A stretch of DNA of 64,000 nt from Cloeon dipterum (taxonomy: Eukaryota > Arthropoda > Insecta > Ephemeroptera > Baetidae), in contig NC_088789.1 in NCBI RefSeq assembly GCF_949628265.1, positions 11,276,886 to 11,340,885 on the forward strand, given 5' to 3'. The notes below the pieces were generated by a model. The model did no database searches, was not told the DNA's origin, and saw only the letters and a program-made list of their open reading frames with translations. Below, in pieces: positions 24,701 through 36,759 of this stretch. The position numbers were made by a program, and so were the translations under genes. Position 1 is the stretch's first letter. Every line of letters starts with the position of its first letter.

Positions 24701-27700
24701 TTGTTGGAAAAGGTGACACTTTATGACGGAGTCGAAAGGCGCCCATCCGCTGTCGCAAGCAAGATCGACCTACGCGCGCGTGGCTGAGTTTTATGAACTG
24801 CAGTCTATTCATCCTATTTCGGAAGTTTTCTACGACTTCATGGAGCAGCCATAAAACTGGCTGGATTAAAAATAAAACGTCTAAGTATCGACTAAACCGT
24901 AGAATATCTAGCGTGATAATATAAATATTTAAGAAGAGACAAAAACAGTCGGCGTTGACTTGCACTCCATCCTAAAAATATTTGAATTTTGTTTTGGAAA
25001 AATGTTTGAAAAGTAGATTACAACAAAAACACAACGTTTCATAATCGTAAGATGCTCCAAATAGTTCGCAAAGTGATTTTAAACTGCAAATTATTTGTTC
25101 TGTTACTAACTTAAACTCCTTTTATTGAGATAAATTATGTAGCTAATTAAAATAATAATGATTTTAAAGAAATTCCCCTAAAATGGTGTCAAACAAATTC
25201 GCCGCTTCTGTACGCAACTGTCCAATAAAGGCTTGAGTGAAAACTTTCTCCTTAAAAAAATGGCAAAACTGCACATCCAGATCGTAAGCGGGTCAGTGAC
25301 AGGACAATTCTGTCAGTCGCATCTCGTAAAAAGCACTGACAAATAATAGAAGTGATTGCGGAGGCGTTCGAAAACAAAAAGCTTACGCATCTACGTCAAG
25401 GTGTTGAGGAAAGAAACAGTTGGAAGTAGTAAGTGCGACTCTTAAGGTGGAGTCTGGCTGACGCAGTTATTTTCCTACTTCGCCCACACTCAAAATTTCG
25501 TTTCTATCAGGTGTTTTGAAAAGCAAAGCCAAGGTCTTTTATGTCTAGTACATTTATAGCATAATTTACAAAAGGGGACGTCAATATTTTGCGTCATGAA
25601 AATGTTATTTTATTTTCACAATGAGGGCGTTGAAGAAAAGACAAGATTTTAAATGGATAAACTTCAAGCCCCGGTCACCCGAATGAATTTAAACTTGAAC
25701 TAAATTCTGCGTTTAATATGATCAGGAGAACGCACGAACAGAAAAAAAGACGAGTCAGGGAGGAGCCCTTTTGCTTCTGGCACCAACTTAATTATATCGA
25801 ACACTCGACCAGAGCACTTTTTTAGTGTACGCCCACATAATATTCGAATAGTGAACTTCTCTTCATTTTATTGGCAATAATGACAAGGGAAAGATTATCA
25901 TCACAGGGGAATTTGTCGTGTTGGCTTTTGAGCCGGATAATAAATAGCCGCTTACTCGTTACTGGTGTGCTACAAATCGACTTTGCTTATTTAACGGCGT
26001 TCCAAATGTTTGGGCGAATTAACAATTTCACGGTTCAACTTTCGTGTGGTGGATGGATCAAATTATAAAGAGCATCCATCAAATTTCGCCAACGCGCACA
26101 TCACGCATCGGGTGCTTTATAATAAATAGACTCCTCTCAATACGCGCATGCATAAGCAAGAGAGTTCACGACGCAAACGACTTCTCATGGCCAAAGGTTT
26201 CTTTACACTGCTCAATGAAGCAGTACAAAATAAAAATAAAATATATTCGATGTCTCGCAGTTTTAGTTTCAAAATTATGAGTTTTAAAAATTTTACTTGA
26301 GACTGGGTATTCCAGTTGTTTTCATTTTTTGATTCGTTTAAAATATATATTTTTATTTATTGATTTTTATTTTTATTGATTTGTGGGACTCAACAAGTAT
26401 TACTAAGAAAGATGAGTCGGAATCCTTTTTAGATGCATTCCTCCTCGATTACAAGATTTTTCTATGCTTGCGAAACTTGTTATAGCTTGCGCAACGACAG
26501 CTTCTGCTTCGTTGTTTCTCCAATTCTTTCCCGTGAGACTTGAGAAGGTCGCGAAACGACGCTATTAACATAATATCAGGGAGCTGGAAGCAAGTCGAAA
26601 TGTTGCTTTTCAGCAATTGCAATTAAACGAAACAATTAACGACTCTCACACCAGTCACAGCGTTTACGACTCAAACACTCACTTAGCAAGATAACGAGAG
26701 CAGCGGTAAATGCAAAAGGATGTCACACACTTGATGGTGTGTCTTGTCATTTTAAATGAAGTGGCAAAAATTAACTGAAAATCCTGTTTGGTTTCCAGAA
26801 AATTAGGTGAGCTGAAGACACGAGTTTCTAACTGGTCGACAGTCCATCACAAGGTTTTCCTTTGATAACTTGCCAAGGCAACTTTCAGTGCATCAGAGGA
26901 AAGGCAATAATTATTCCAACGGCACATGGAAATATCAAAAGCTTTGAATTAGTCTGTGGGCGTTGATAATGATAAGTTGCAGTTAATTCCAGAGCTAAGG
27001 ATTCAGCACGATTCCGCCAAGACAGATAGATATAGAGGCGTTGAGCATTTTGCATAATAAACTTGTTTCTTTCAGGGAAAAGCTACTACTAGCTTGAAAT
27101 CGCAGAGGAGTATCGTGCGAATCTTGCCTATTTCCTAAGCATCTAGTCAAGCAAAACACCACAATCGAAGGTGTGAACACATCCATTAATTAAAAATCCA
27201 ATTCAATCGGCTGCCATTTCCAAGTGGAAATCGGTCACGTTGTCACTTCATTAGACAAATTCCACCTTGATTAAGTAAGAGGTCATTGAATCCGGAATCT
27301 TGGGTCAAATTAGCATGTTGCTGAGTTATGCTAATGCAAATCGCAGTGCAATATTATTCACCAAAGTGCCGAGTCACCGGCGATGAATCGAAAATTAATC
27401 CCAAAATTATACGCAAGTTAAGTGTTGGTTAGCCAGGTTGTCTTGCCGGTAAATGAAGTAAATCTGGCTCTGAAGCGGAGAATGCTCCATGACATCATTT
27501 GGGTTTGCTGGCAACCCTATGGCTCAACATTATAAGACGAATTTGTAATTAATTCAGCAGACTAACCGCAAAGAACAGCGTCTATTCTAACAAGCAGAAC
27601 CTGCTTGGGAATTAATTTGCGCACGAAAAACCCCACGAGAGGCGATCGAATTGCGACTTGCAGATATATTTTTTTTAGTTCTTACTCAATGGCCGCGTTT

Positions 27701-30700
27701 CTGTTTAACGGAAGTCGCGCGAAAACAATTTCGAAAATGGGCGTGGGATTGATTCCCGTCCTACATTGCGCGTAAAGCGGTGATATCGATTTTGGTGGGT
27801 GTCCAAGTCAAGTAATTTATTGTGTTGATTTTTCAACGCGGATTATCAAATGTTTGACAAGCAAGGTGGATTTTGTCGGCCCACGGAAGCAATTGTGTGG
27901 TTGTATACCCATTTGTCAACTACTGCGTTGACTACTGTGGAATGCGCTGCACTATTTTTAAAAATTTATGAATGAAAGCTTTACTAAACACTAAAAGTGT
28001 ATAACAGACAAGATATAAGTAATAAAAAATGAAAAGATTAAATTGGGAAAAATTATATCAGGTGTTCTATAAGACATTTTAGTAAAATACAACATGCCCA
28101 AATTTCACGAAATTAAAAATTCAATATGAAGTGCTACAGAGGCCAGACGTGTAATTTTAATTTCTTTCAAGCTACAATTTAGACCGTAATCCTTAAAAGG
28201 GTTAATAACCGACGTTTTAATGCATGGGCGCTCTCTTCAGACCATTATTCAATCCGCGCTTTTAGCTCACATAAAATACGCGTCGACAGGCAGCTCGTTG
28301 TGTTCCACGAAGTAGCGCAAAAGTGCGCGTGTGAGCCGGATAATCCCACAAAAGGATATTTTTATGACGAGTGGTATTTGATTCGTCACTGCCACTTTTA
28401 AGGAAAAGCCGCGTGTGTTTGCTCACAAACAAAGCAATGAAACAAAAAAGGCTGATGACCAATTTAACGAGCTATGCTCCATGCTGATTAGCTCACGATT
28501 CAGGTAAAACACAATGATGTGTTTAAAATTCAAGAGCATGCAAAATTTTAGTTTTCACCGTCACGTGGGTTGCAAGCAAATTTTCAACCACTACTTGCTC
28601 CTTATAAAATGAGAACAATGGATGCATGATTGCATTCTGGGAGAAAAATTTCATTGCTGCATAATGCATGAAAATTTTATGGATTGTTAAAATACAGCTG
28701 ATAAATCGAGTAGTATAATACACTGTGTATTAGCCTATTTATCAAAATAAAAAATTTCCGTTTTTACAAATTAAACGATTATTAAAGAGGGATAACGGAT
28801 TCAATTATTTTGTTTAAATTTATCAGCGCCAAATTTCAGTCCATAAAACATGACGTACGTGTAAATATTGACACTTGAATCTGAGCTACGTTTTTTTCAA
28901 GGTACGAGCGACGCATATTACGTTTGATTATGCAAACTTTCCTCAACGTGCTGCGACATTATTCACGCGTTAAACCACCTGCAAACAATACACTTGAATT
29001 ACGCGTGGCAAGATCTCCATCAGCAAGCACAAAGACCACGCATAAAAAATATATTTTTACGTGTCAACGACACAATTCCACGCGCATAAAACATCTCGAG
29101 GAAAGGGTGGAGTAATATTTTTTTACATTTTAAGACGTAGATTTTTTCCGCGGACGACAGCGATCTCGGCTGTTTTAGCACAAAAATTTGGGACATCCGT
29201 CGCGGAAGGAGATTAATCGCATGAAAATGACGCGATTAAAACATTTCGAGTGAGAGCACTTCGTTTTGAAAGACGGCGGCAAAAAAACGCGCCTTGTTTA
29301 ATGGAGAGACTGAGTTGAGTCGTAAAAGTCGCCTAAAATGGCCAGGACGCGAAGTCAGTCGGCAGCGTCGCGCAAGAAACACGCCTAAACTAGGCACAAT
29401 GATATAAACAGATCGGTGATCGGCGCGCGTTTGTGTGAGGTAATGAGATGGTAGTTTTAAGCTTATGCTACTGAATATATTACCACTTTGTAATTTAGAT
29501 GATTTAGAATATAGAAAACCACATTAAAAAGTATGGTAGGGAAACAGACAATTTAAAAAGGCTATTGAATTTTTATCAGTTAAGCACGCTTTCAGAAACC
29601 TTTTGAACCAAAAAAAAATCTTCCATAGAATTCTGTAGAATGACCTTTGCTCTATTTTACTAAGTAGATGATGGAAGGAAAAGCAGAGATAATACAAATA
29701 AACACTTAAATGTGTTTTTAATGTTATTTTGAAGCTCTCTTGCTTAATTAAAAAGATATATAGTGTCAAATTAAGTACTAACGTAATTAAGTAAGTAAAA
29801 TTTGGATGGAACTTAATCATTTCGCACCTGGATTGAAGTTAATATAACAATAAAGTTAATATTCCGGACTTAAGGTGCTTATGTTAGAGAAGAAAAATCA
29901 AATATTTTTTACCACGATAGCAAATTATAACAATGATGTTTTTCATGTTTTTGTCATTAGGTTAGTTAGATTAAGAAATAAATGCTGAAGATAAGTCAGA
30001 CTGGGAAAATCAAACCGTGAGAATAGTTACCTGTCCTTCTGTAATATGAGGACATTGCGTCTGGAGGAGCAAGTGTTTTCAATTCGGAGGCTTCTTGCGG
30101 ACTGCCTCTCGAACTCTCGACCGAAGGATGTGATTAGCGCCTCTGCGTGCGCGCTACACATCTTAGCCCTTCCCTCTCCTGCCGACTTCCATTATTAACG
30201 CCTGCACGGAGCAGGAGCGCAAAGAAAAAGGGAGTCGCTTTGTGATTCATCCGTAGTACTACTTGTTGCAGCGAAAATCAAAGTTTTTGCAACACTTCGC
30301 CGCAGCAACACACGGAAAATTGCATAACGTTAAAATGAAGAGGATGAAAAGCGATTGACGTGTTATTATGCTCTGCTTGATTTGTGTTTGGCTTGCATTC
30401 CGCGGTCTGCGGCGCGATTGTCCCAGTAAACGTCGTGAATGGTCCATTAAGACTATTTTCACGCACTTGAGAACCTTCTTTAAGCCACTGGTAGTGCATT
30501 CATGAAGTGTTAAATTTTTGGAACTTTTTAACACTTGAAAATTTTCTTTCAGAAAACCTTCTTTCTTCTTTACAATAATTACGTCTGCAAGCTGTGGGCA
30601 ACGGGAAGGGGGAATTTTTAATGGAGCCTCATTAAAACGTTTTGCTTGGTAAGAATATAATGAGTGTGATTTTTAACATTAAATTCTCATGATTTAACTT

Positions 30701-33700
30701 GATTTTGATCAGATGTTGCGTTGTGAATTTTAGGCTTTTATTTTCGGAAAAGTCCGCGCTTTTGAAAGTACAAAAAATGGCTTCTCATCAGCATTATAGT
30801 CCAATAAATAATGTCAACTTTTTTAAAGCAGCAAAAATGGCTGTGTGGGTTCCTATTCGATCGCTTCAAATTTGTGTAATATGCACCTGAATTATTGATT
30901 AAATTATCGGTTTGAGAATAAGTTTAAAATTCAGATGTAACCGAAACTAGTCACATAGCTAGACATAGGCTCTAGATATTAAATATTTGCTATTTGGATT
31001 GGCATACTTAAACCCTAAGAGAATAAAACATAATTTTTCTGCGCAAATTGCATATCCCATAAAATGTGCGCCGACCACATTCAAACTACCAAAAAAGGAG
31101 CTAGGTGTTTTCCACATTCAGGTCGGGGAGATGATTCACGTGCGATTTTTTCATACTTGGGCGGCAAAAGTCATCGTCACAGGGGCGGATTAGCAGTGAT
31201 TGAAGCAAACAGGCGAAAGAAGCAGCAGATCAGATTCGATATGTGCCGTTTACCAACTGAATCGAACCGCAAGCCTTGGGTGGTCAGCAGGTCGTTCGAC
31301 CTGAGCAGTGACGGCCAGCATGCTCTCCACTCTTGGCATGCACGCGAGAAAATGCAGCCGGGCATTGTCCCTGACTGGTGAATTAATGTGACGAGCAACG
31401 TCCCTTGGCTTACACTTTATTGCATAAGTGATTTAGAGCTGCAAAAAAAACTGGTGCTGCTGACAACAACGGATAATTTACAACCGGATTCAATGTCAGC
31501 GCTGTTTAATCATTATTTATTTAAACGAGGAAAGCGATTAACGATTGTGTTAACAGAATCATTAATTAGCAGAGGAATCAGCTATGTCATCGTGTATTTA
31601 GCACCTGCTCGGTTACATGACGAATTGAGTGGACAAGAGATTTTGCACACTAATTATAGATTGTAATTTTGACTGTCTGGGATTTTTAAATTACTTTTAC
31701 TGTGGCATGAACATGGTTTGCCAAGTATATAAAATTTGAGATGAATTGCATGTTGAGGGGTAAAAATTAGATCAGTTTAAACATAAATTAATCAAACTTT
31801 ACACAAGTTTAGTCAGATGGGAAGTATGATTAACACGGATTAACAAATATTAAGTACATATCAGGAGTATAAGAAAAAAGTGAATTTGTAACAGTAATAA
31901 AAAGAAATAGTTTATATTTGCCGCATAAGTGTATCAAAGCATTAAAAGAAGATAGTAAGTTTGCTTGGTAAAAATAAATAGAAAGATGATAACAAAAAAT
32001 AAAGTGAAATGTCAGAAAAACTTCACGCCCTTGTGGTGTTTGGGAGATATCTTTCATAGACCGGTAAAAAAATCAAAACACTATCAAGGCTAAAATGGTT
32101 TGCGGGTAAAAAGTACCTCATTGATTGGCAAATAATGAAAAAATCAATGTGAATTTTTGATCATATAGTTTTGGCATTTTTCCAGATTTCATATATAACA
32201 CCTTAATATTTTTATCAGATATTAAATTGAGCGAAAATGACAGTTAAAAGGTATTGATAAAAAACAAGATTTGAATTTTAGTTTTCTTCCAAGAAATAAA
32301 TATTTTGTGTCCACGTTTCGCTCACAATTCGCAATTCTTGCATGACCTTACGAGTCCTGATGTAGGTTTATTATATAATGGGTATTTTTCTGTCACGACA
32401 ATTTAAGTAAAATTATGCTAGAAAAATTATTGAATAGCAATTTGTTTACAATTTAAAAACATAATTAGGGTATAATCACTGTCCTCGGATTTTATTATTC
32501 TGTTTTCTCATTTTAATTCAATTTAAAGTTTTGAGCTAGACGTGAACCACTTTTACTATGCATATATTGTTTAGTTTCATTAAAGATGAAACTAGCTATA
32601 TTTTACCCACTTTCAAAATAATGTTCACTTGATAGAAAAAAGGAATCAAGTATAACAGCAAACTTTAATTTAAAACCACTTCCATAGTTGCGGACATGAT
32701 AAAAAGTAATATGTATTAAATTGTTAATTGAGTCGCGATTTGTTGTTGAGGGAGATCAGTTGAATCAAAGGTATGAGCGTGCTTCACCTTCTGCAGGGTC
32801 ACACCAAGATTGAGGTTGGCTGCATTCATTTATCTTTGATACGCCAACAGTGCAGTCCTAAATGGTAAAGTTTGCACCGCCCTTTCGTCAAACAAATAAT
32901 GGCATGAGAAGAGCAACTCGGAATATTCTGCGTATTTCTACCTCGCGCAGCGCCCATCATAAATAAGTGAATAATAAAAGCATCAACGGTGCAGCCTCTG
33001 CGTTTAAATAATTGTTCGTATATTCCAAACCAAATAGATGTAACAGGTTATCATAGGTTTTAATATGGTTCTCCTATGAATAAAAGTATTGGCAGTTCAT
33101 TACAAAAGCTTGTCTTGTTTTAATTTACTTTTTAATCGCTCTTTATATATAAGTGACAGGGGAAATTGGAGATTATTCAGACAAAAATATTCAACAGCGA
33201 TATAAAATATTTTTGTTTAAGGAAATCTTCATGCTTGCTAAATTGTCTAATTTAAATTTAAACAACAATAATTGTATTATTGATTATTTTTAGGTAACGC
33301 TGTATCTATCTACACAACAACAACAGAAAATTGAGTGCACGATTCTATCTCACATCACGATTTATTATTATGTTTATCTTAATTTTGGTTCAGAAAAAAT
33401 TTGATATTTATTTGCATTTTAATTAATTAATTGAGAAAAACTGAATGGTTCTACTGTGTGGGGGATTACACCTGAGCGTGTATTTATTTATTTGTCTTAA
33501 ACAATTAAATTAACTTATTTCAAGAGAATCACGTTAACAACTTCAAAACAGTTTTAAAAACAACGGCATTAAGTTATGTGACATTAAGAAACATAATATG
33601 CATTTTAAAGCTGCGTAGGTTAATGATTAAAATTTATATTTTACAATTTCAATAATACTGAAATCCTGATTGAAATTCCTGAAATTTCTGATTGTGAGGT

Positions 33701-35523
33701 AAAAGTTGGAAGTTGTATGGTTAGATTGACGAGTCAGTGTTTAAACATTTCCAAATACATACATACTTCTTCGTGCCTTTCAAAATATATTCACCGAATG
33801 CTGTATGGAAATCCAAAGAAAATATTGTTTGAAAGAGGGTTGGAATGAATATCTTCTGAACAGAGTAATTTTTCAAACGGGTATATCGGCCGGCCGCAGT
33901 AGAGTGGTGTCGTTTATGGTTTTCCTTGCACGATCATATAATAATGAAATATCAGACACTAGCATCCTTCTACCTCAATAAGTACTAAAGTAAACACGTG
34001 TTGCTGTTTTGTGCGGTCGCAGATCGAGCAGTATTATTGAACGGCTGTGATTGGATTGACACCTGACAGAAGAGGAACAAACATTAAATCGAGGAAGGCG
34101 TATTTATGAAACGTGCACTCTATGTGAAAGAGCACAAGTAATGAGACACCTCCTGAGTACATGAGTGAAATACAGACGGTTCTTCAAAGTGCGCCGCCTC
34201 GCGATTCAGGTGTCGGCAGGCTCAGATCACCTTGACTTTGAGAGCCTTTCAACATTATAATGAATGATGCCTTTCTAGCTAAACATAAAATTTTTATTTA
34301 CTTAAATTCGACAAAATTTCCGAGATATTTGTATTTTAAATTAACTGCTTAACTCATCCATGGAAAACACCAGTGACACATTTTTTAGCTCGACAAAGCC
34401 AATCTTTAAATCTATAGCAGGGAATACAAAATATTGGTGGAATTAGCTTTTTACCGTTGTTGATTCAAAAACTAGCAGATTTTTATCGTTTTTCTTTTCC
34501 GTAAATAGTTTAAGCGAGACGTATGCAAGAATAAACATCAAATAATAATAGTTTATGTTTAATTCTCTCCATGTTTGGAGATAGATATCGTGATAGATAT
34601 TTTGATATTCATGCTAAATGATATCATTAAGGAATAGATCAGTCGCTGCTTTAAATTCTTTGAAATTTGAGTAAGAGACTATAGATTCCAAAGGGATTTG
34701 AAAATCTTCTCAAGGTCTTCATTTTTATCTTTCCGTGAAATTAAATCAATTGTAAAAATATAAACAAAAGTATAGCACAATAAGATGTTTTCTATTTCAG
34801 GTGCAATGTGATGAATTCACCAGAAATAGTTTTTACTTTATCACGTTTGTGTGTTGAGAATTTTGGTTGTAGGGGTACCTTGATAACAATTTCATTAATG
34901 TGATTTTTGGAAGAAAAAAAGTAAAAATCTTGGTTCTATAGTAAACAATCCCTATAGCCGCCGCGTTTCACTCACTGTTCAAATTATCAGAAAATTAATT
35001 GAAATGGCCATTATCCTGTTTATTCCAAAACTGCCCGAGATAAGTTTGAAAGAAACGTAGTATTTTCAAGAAGATACCCTTCAAATTAGGAATTTATTTT
35101 GAAAAAAAGGGAAGAGTGATGAAGTGCGAGTCAACACTGCAGGTTTCCATGTCTTTTCTTGTCGAACGCATTATTGATATAAAAAATACTCGTTTTATAT
35201 AATAAAATTAAAACATTTATGACAAACTTGATGTTGTACTCACTCAGCTTCGCTGGCGTAGCTGCTGGCGTTGATGGTATGCAACTGGCAGCACCTTTGA
35301 GCGGTGCGACCTGCGGAGGCACAGGAGTCTTGGCGGTCGGTTTCGGCAATCCGGAGGTTGGGCGGGCAATTTTGCTCGGTGGTTTCAGCTTGGAGACCGG
35401 CGCTGTCGGGGGCGGCAGGCTCTCCGAAGAGACGGTCATAGCCTCACTGGGGACGGGACTGGGAGTAGCCTCAGCAGGAGGCGGTTCTGCCGCCTCTGGA
35501 GGCGCTGGGTTTGATGGATCCAT
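12707..35523 (-). CDS. CLIP-190: CLIP-170/CLIP-190-type cytoplasmic linker protein
   Basis: Microtubule plus-end tracking protein. The isoform from the long first exon uses 21 exons: 35244-35523, 21091-21243, 20845-21039, 20018-20210, 19560-19815, 19224-19274, 17537-17677, 17336-17479, 17116-17136, 15694-16873, 15488-15639, 14702-15427, 14315-14647, 14142-14264, 13962-14093, 13740-13897, 13567-13687, 13348-13516, 13110-13275, 12876-13057 and 12707-12753. All joins keep phase, giving about 1640 residues. Order: Pro-rich basic head; CAP-Gly 1 (GKNDGSVGG); Ser/Arg linker; CAP-Gly 2 (GKNDGAVGG); Ser-rich stretch; about 1000 residues of coiled coil; two CCHC zinc knuckles ([16 protein letters not shown] and [15 protein letters not shown]); and a terminal EDTY resembling the EEY/F-type tail of CLIP-170. 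The family's CAP-Gly domains bind EB proteins and tubulin tails, and the knuckles recruit dynein/dynactin and LIS1. Confidence 0.93.
17116..17136 (-). other. CLIP-190: 21-nt microexon of the CLIP gene (KVKQSQE)
   Basis: An acceptor (ttcag) precedes AAGGTGAAACAGAGCCAGGAA and a strong donor (gtgagt) follows. The exon is phase 0 on both sides, so skipping it keeps the frame and removes seven coiled-coil residues, exactly one heptad. It is probably alternatively spliced, which the sequence alone cannot show. Confidence 0.75.
18372..18695 (-). repeat. Interspersed repeat, copy 2 (CLIP intron), with open frame
   Basis: Second copy of the repeat at 3048-3447, in the same orientation. On the minus strand it lies inside an open frame of 130 codons (18347-18739) containing motifs such as [18 protein letters not shown] and [15 protein letters not shown] do not recognise the protein. 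The element lies in the CLIP intron 17678-19223. Its GC content is well above the flanking intron. Confidence 0.8.
21951..22016 (-). other. CLIP-190: CLIP cassette exon (66 nt)
   Basis: Bounded by tgtacag and gtaac on the minus strand, phase 1 at both ends, encoding an [19 protein letters not shown] segment directly upstream of CAP-Gly 1. It would be included when transcription starts at the 30-kb first exon and could be skipped without frame loss. Confidence 0.75.
22064..22132. mobile_element. 69-bp element with perfect 13-bp terminal inverted repeats
   Basis: Begins TTAGGGTGACCAG and ends CTGGTCACCCTAA, exact reverse complements of each other. The interior is unrelated AT-rich sequence. 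It is too small to code for anything and resembles a minimal non-autonomous DNA transposon or solo palindromic insertion. It lies in the CLIP intron between two cassette exons. Confidence 0.65.
22392..22499 (-). other. CLIP-190: CLIP cassette exon (108 nt)
   Basis: Acceptor gattcag and donor gtaagc on the minus strand; phase 1 at both ends. Encodes an acidic start ([10 protein letters not shown]) followed by a basic, Ser-rich end (IFGRRRSSS). The GC content and coding character differ sharply from surrounding intron. In frame with both neighbouring cassette exons. Confidence 0.7.
22500..24263. other. CLIP intron
   Basis: AT-rich intron sequence. A candidate exon at about 23630-23670 on the minus strand has splice-like borders (tttgcag and gtaggt) but has stops in all three frames, so it could only be untranslated. 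No other gene seen. Confidence 0.5.
24264..24317 (-). other. CLIP-190: CLIP cassette exon (54 nt)
   Basis: Acceptor gatcgcag and donor gtaaag on the minus strand. The 54-nt exon is phase 1 on both ends and reads [18 protein letters not shown] after the 30-kb first exon. No conserved domain recognised; the call rests on splice sites and phase agreement. Confidence 0.6.
24318..30030. other. Long CLIP intron
   Basis: 5.7 kb without a recognisable gene. Only short open frames with no domains on either strand. AT-rich with scattered CpG-containing patches towards 29.0-29.4 kb, close to the internal first exon at 30055. It may hold regulatory DNA for that promoter. Confidence 0.45.
30031..30055 (-). 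other. CLIP-190: Alternative first coding exon of the CLIP gene
   Basis: On the minus strand ATG begins at 30055 and reads MSSYYRRT before a phase-1 donor (ACAG/gtaact). The phase matches the cassette exons at 24264, 22392 and 21951 and the CAP-Gly exon at 21243. An isoform using all three cassettes would be about 1631 residues and would lack the Pro-rich head of the 35-kb start. The sequence upstream (30056-30240) is richer in GC and CpG, as expected for a promoter and 5' leader. Confidence 0.65.
30056..35243. other. First CLIP intron and internal promoter
   Basis: 5.2 kb with no recognised gene. The first 200 bp are probably the leader and promoter of the short first exon. A patch at about 31060-31400 is more GC-rich, with open frames on both strands but no domain. 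The remainder is AT-rich intron. Confidence 0.45.
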
Positions 35524-36759
35524 CGCGGATAAGCACCAATCAGTTGCTCGACAGACGCGATCGAAGGTGCCTTCAGTTTAACATCCTTGTTTTCGGGACA
35601 GACGATTGGGGAGTCTCAATTATTGAGATAAAAATCCAAATATGTAATTATTGTTATTATTGTGCTGTTCTCCACAGCTTGCTAAGCACTGGATATCAAA
35701 CAATAACGCGTTTACGGTTAAGGAATTCAAGTTCTGCGACCTCTCACGGGGAGATTTGCTTGATTGCACCTGCCGAGCACCCTGAGTGAGTAGAATGCCA
35801 CTACAATGCAGTTCTCCAATGACATCAACTCTAATTTCGCGCTTTTGAGAGGTGCTCAACAGTGGCCCATATCAATTCAATAGACTTGACAACATGACGA
35901 AATAATTAAGAAAAGATCTAAGTTAATAATTTTATCCTAACCAGTGCCAATTTTTAATAGAGCCCAAATTTAATAACTTTTTGCAAGGAATTCCGATAAA
36001 AAACCTAAAGGAAAAAATTAACATGGGCGCTAGAATTTATTAGGACAGTCAAAAATAGCCCAAACAAAATAAATGACAAGGCAATTTACAGAAATGATTA
36101 TTTTCGAGATTTCCAATTAGCACTCGGTACTCACAGGATGTCCCTAATTATTGCACAGATAAGTCCGAAAACACTCATGTATGTACGAACACAAGTTAAA
36201 ATTTTTGACTTGAGACTATAGGCAGGCGCAAACTGATTTTCTTTTGTTTAGGGATAGTAACGTATTATTTGGTTATTTTTTCAGAAGTACCAACTAAAAC
36301 AGTATTATTTAAACATAAAATTTTGTCACTTTCAATAAAAACTCACTCTAAATGCTTATTCAAAATAGTTTAATAGTACTTAAAATATCTGATAATATTA
36401 CATATTAACGAATTACAATCATAAGTTGTTGCCAATGATCGCAATATTTATTATTTAGTTGGTAGCGGTGGCCCACATGAAGACCACCAGATCAGACACC
36501 AGACCAGACCACTAGACCACCTGACAAACGTCGAGTTGTAGTTAAAAACAACATGGGAAAATAATTTCAGCTTTCCCAGCAAGAAATGCCCTCAGTCAAT
36601 TTGTGCTGACACTTTCAATCCCTCTCGAACATGTCCACAATTTACTCCAAATTTTGATATTTGCAAATATTTCCAATGAATTGCATCAGTGTCGACAAAT
36701 CTTAACGCTGCTTTGGTTTGTGTTGCTTGAAGATTCCTCTCCACGACCAACCCGACACA
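35524..36759. other. Divergent upstream region of CLIP and Pelota
   Basis: Contains the upstream promoter and leader of the CLIP long isoform on the minus strand and the Pelota promoter on the plus strand. No additional gene recognised. Confidence 0.45.

Noticed and set aside
35219..35581. 120-codon Gly/Ala-rich plus-strand frame
   Set aside because: Antisense shadow of the Pro/Ala-rich first CLIP exon.
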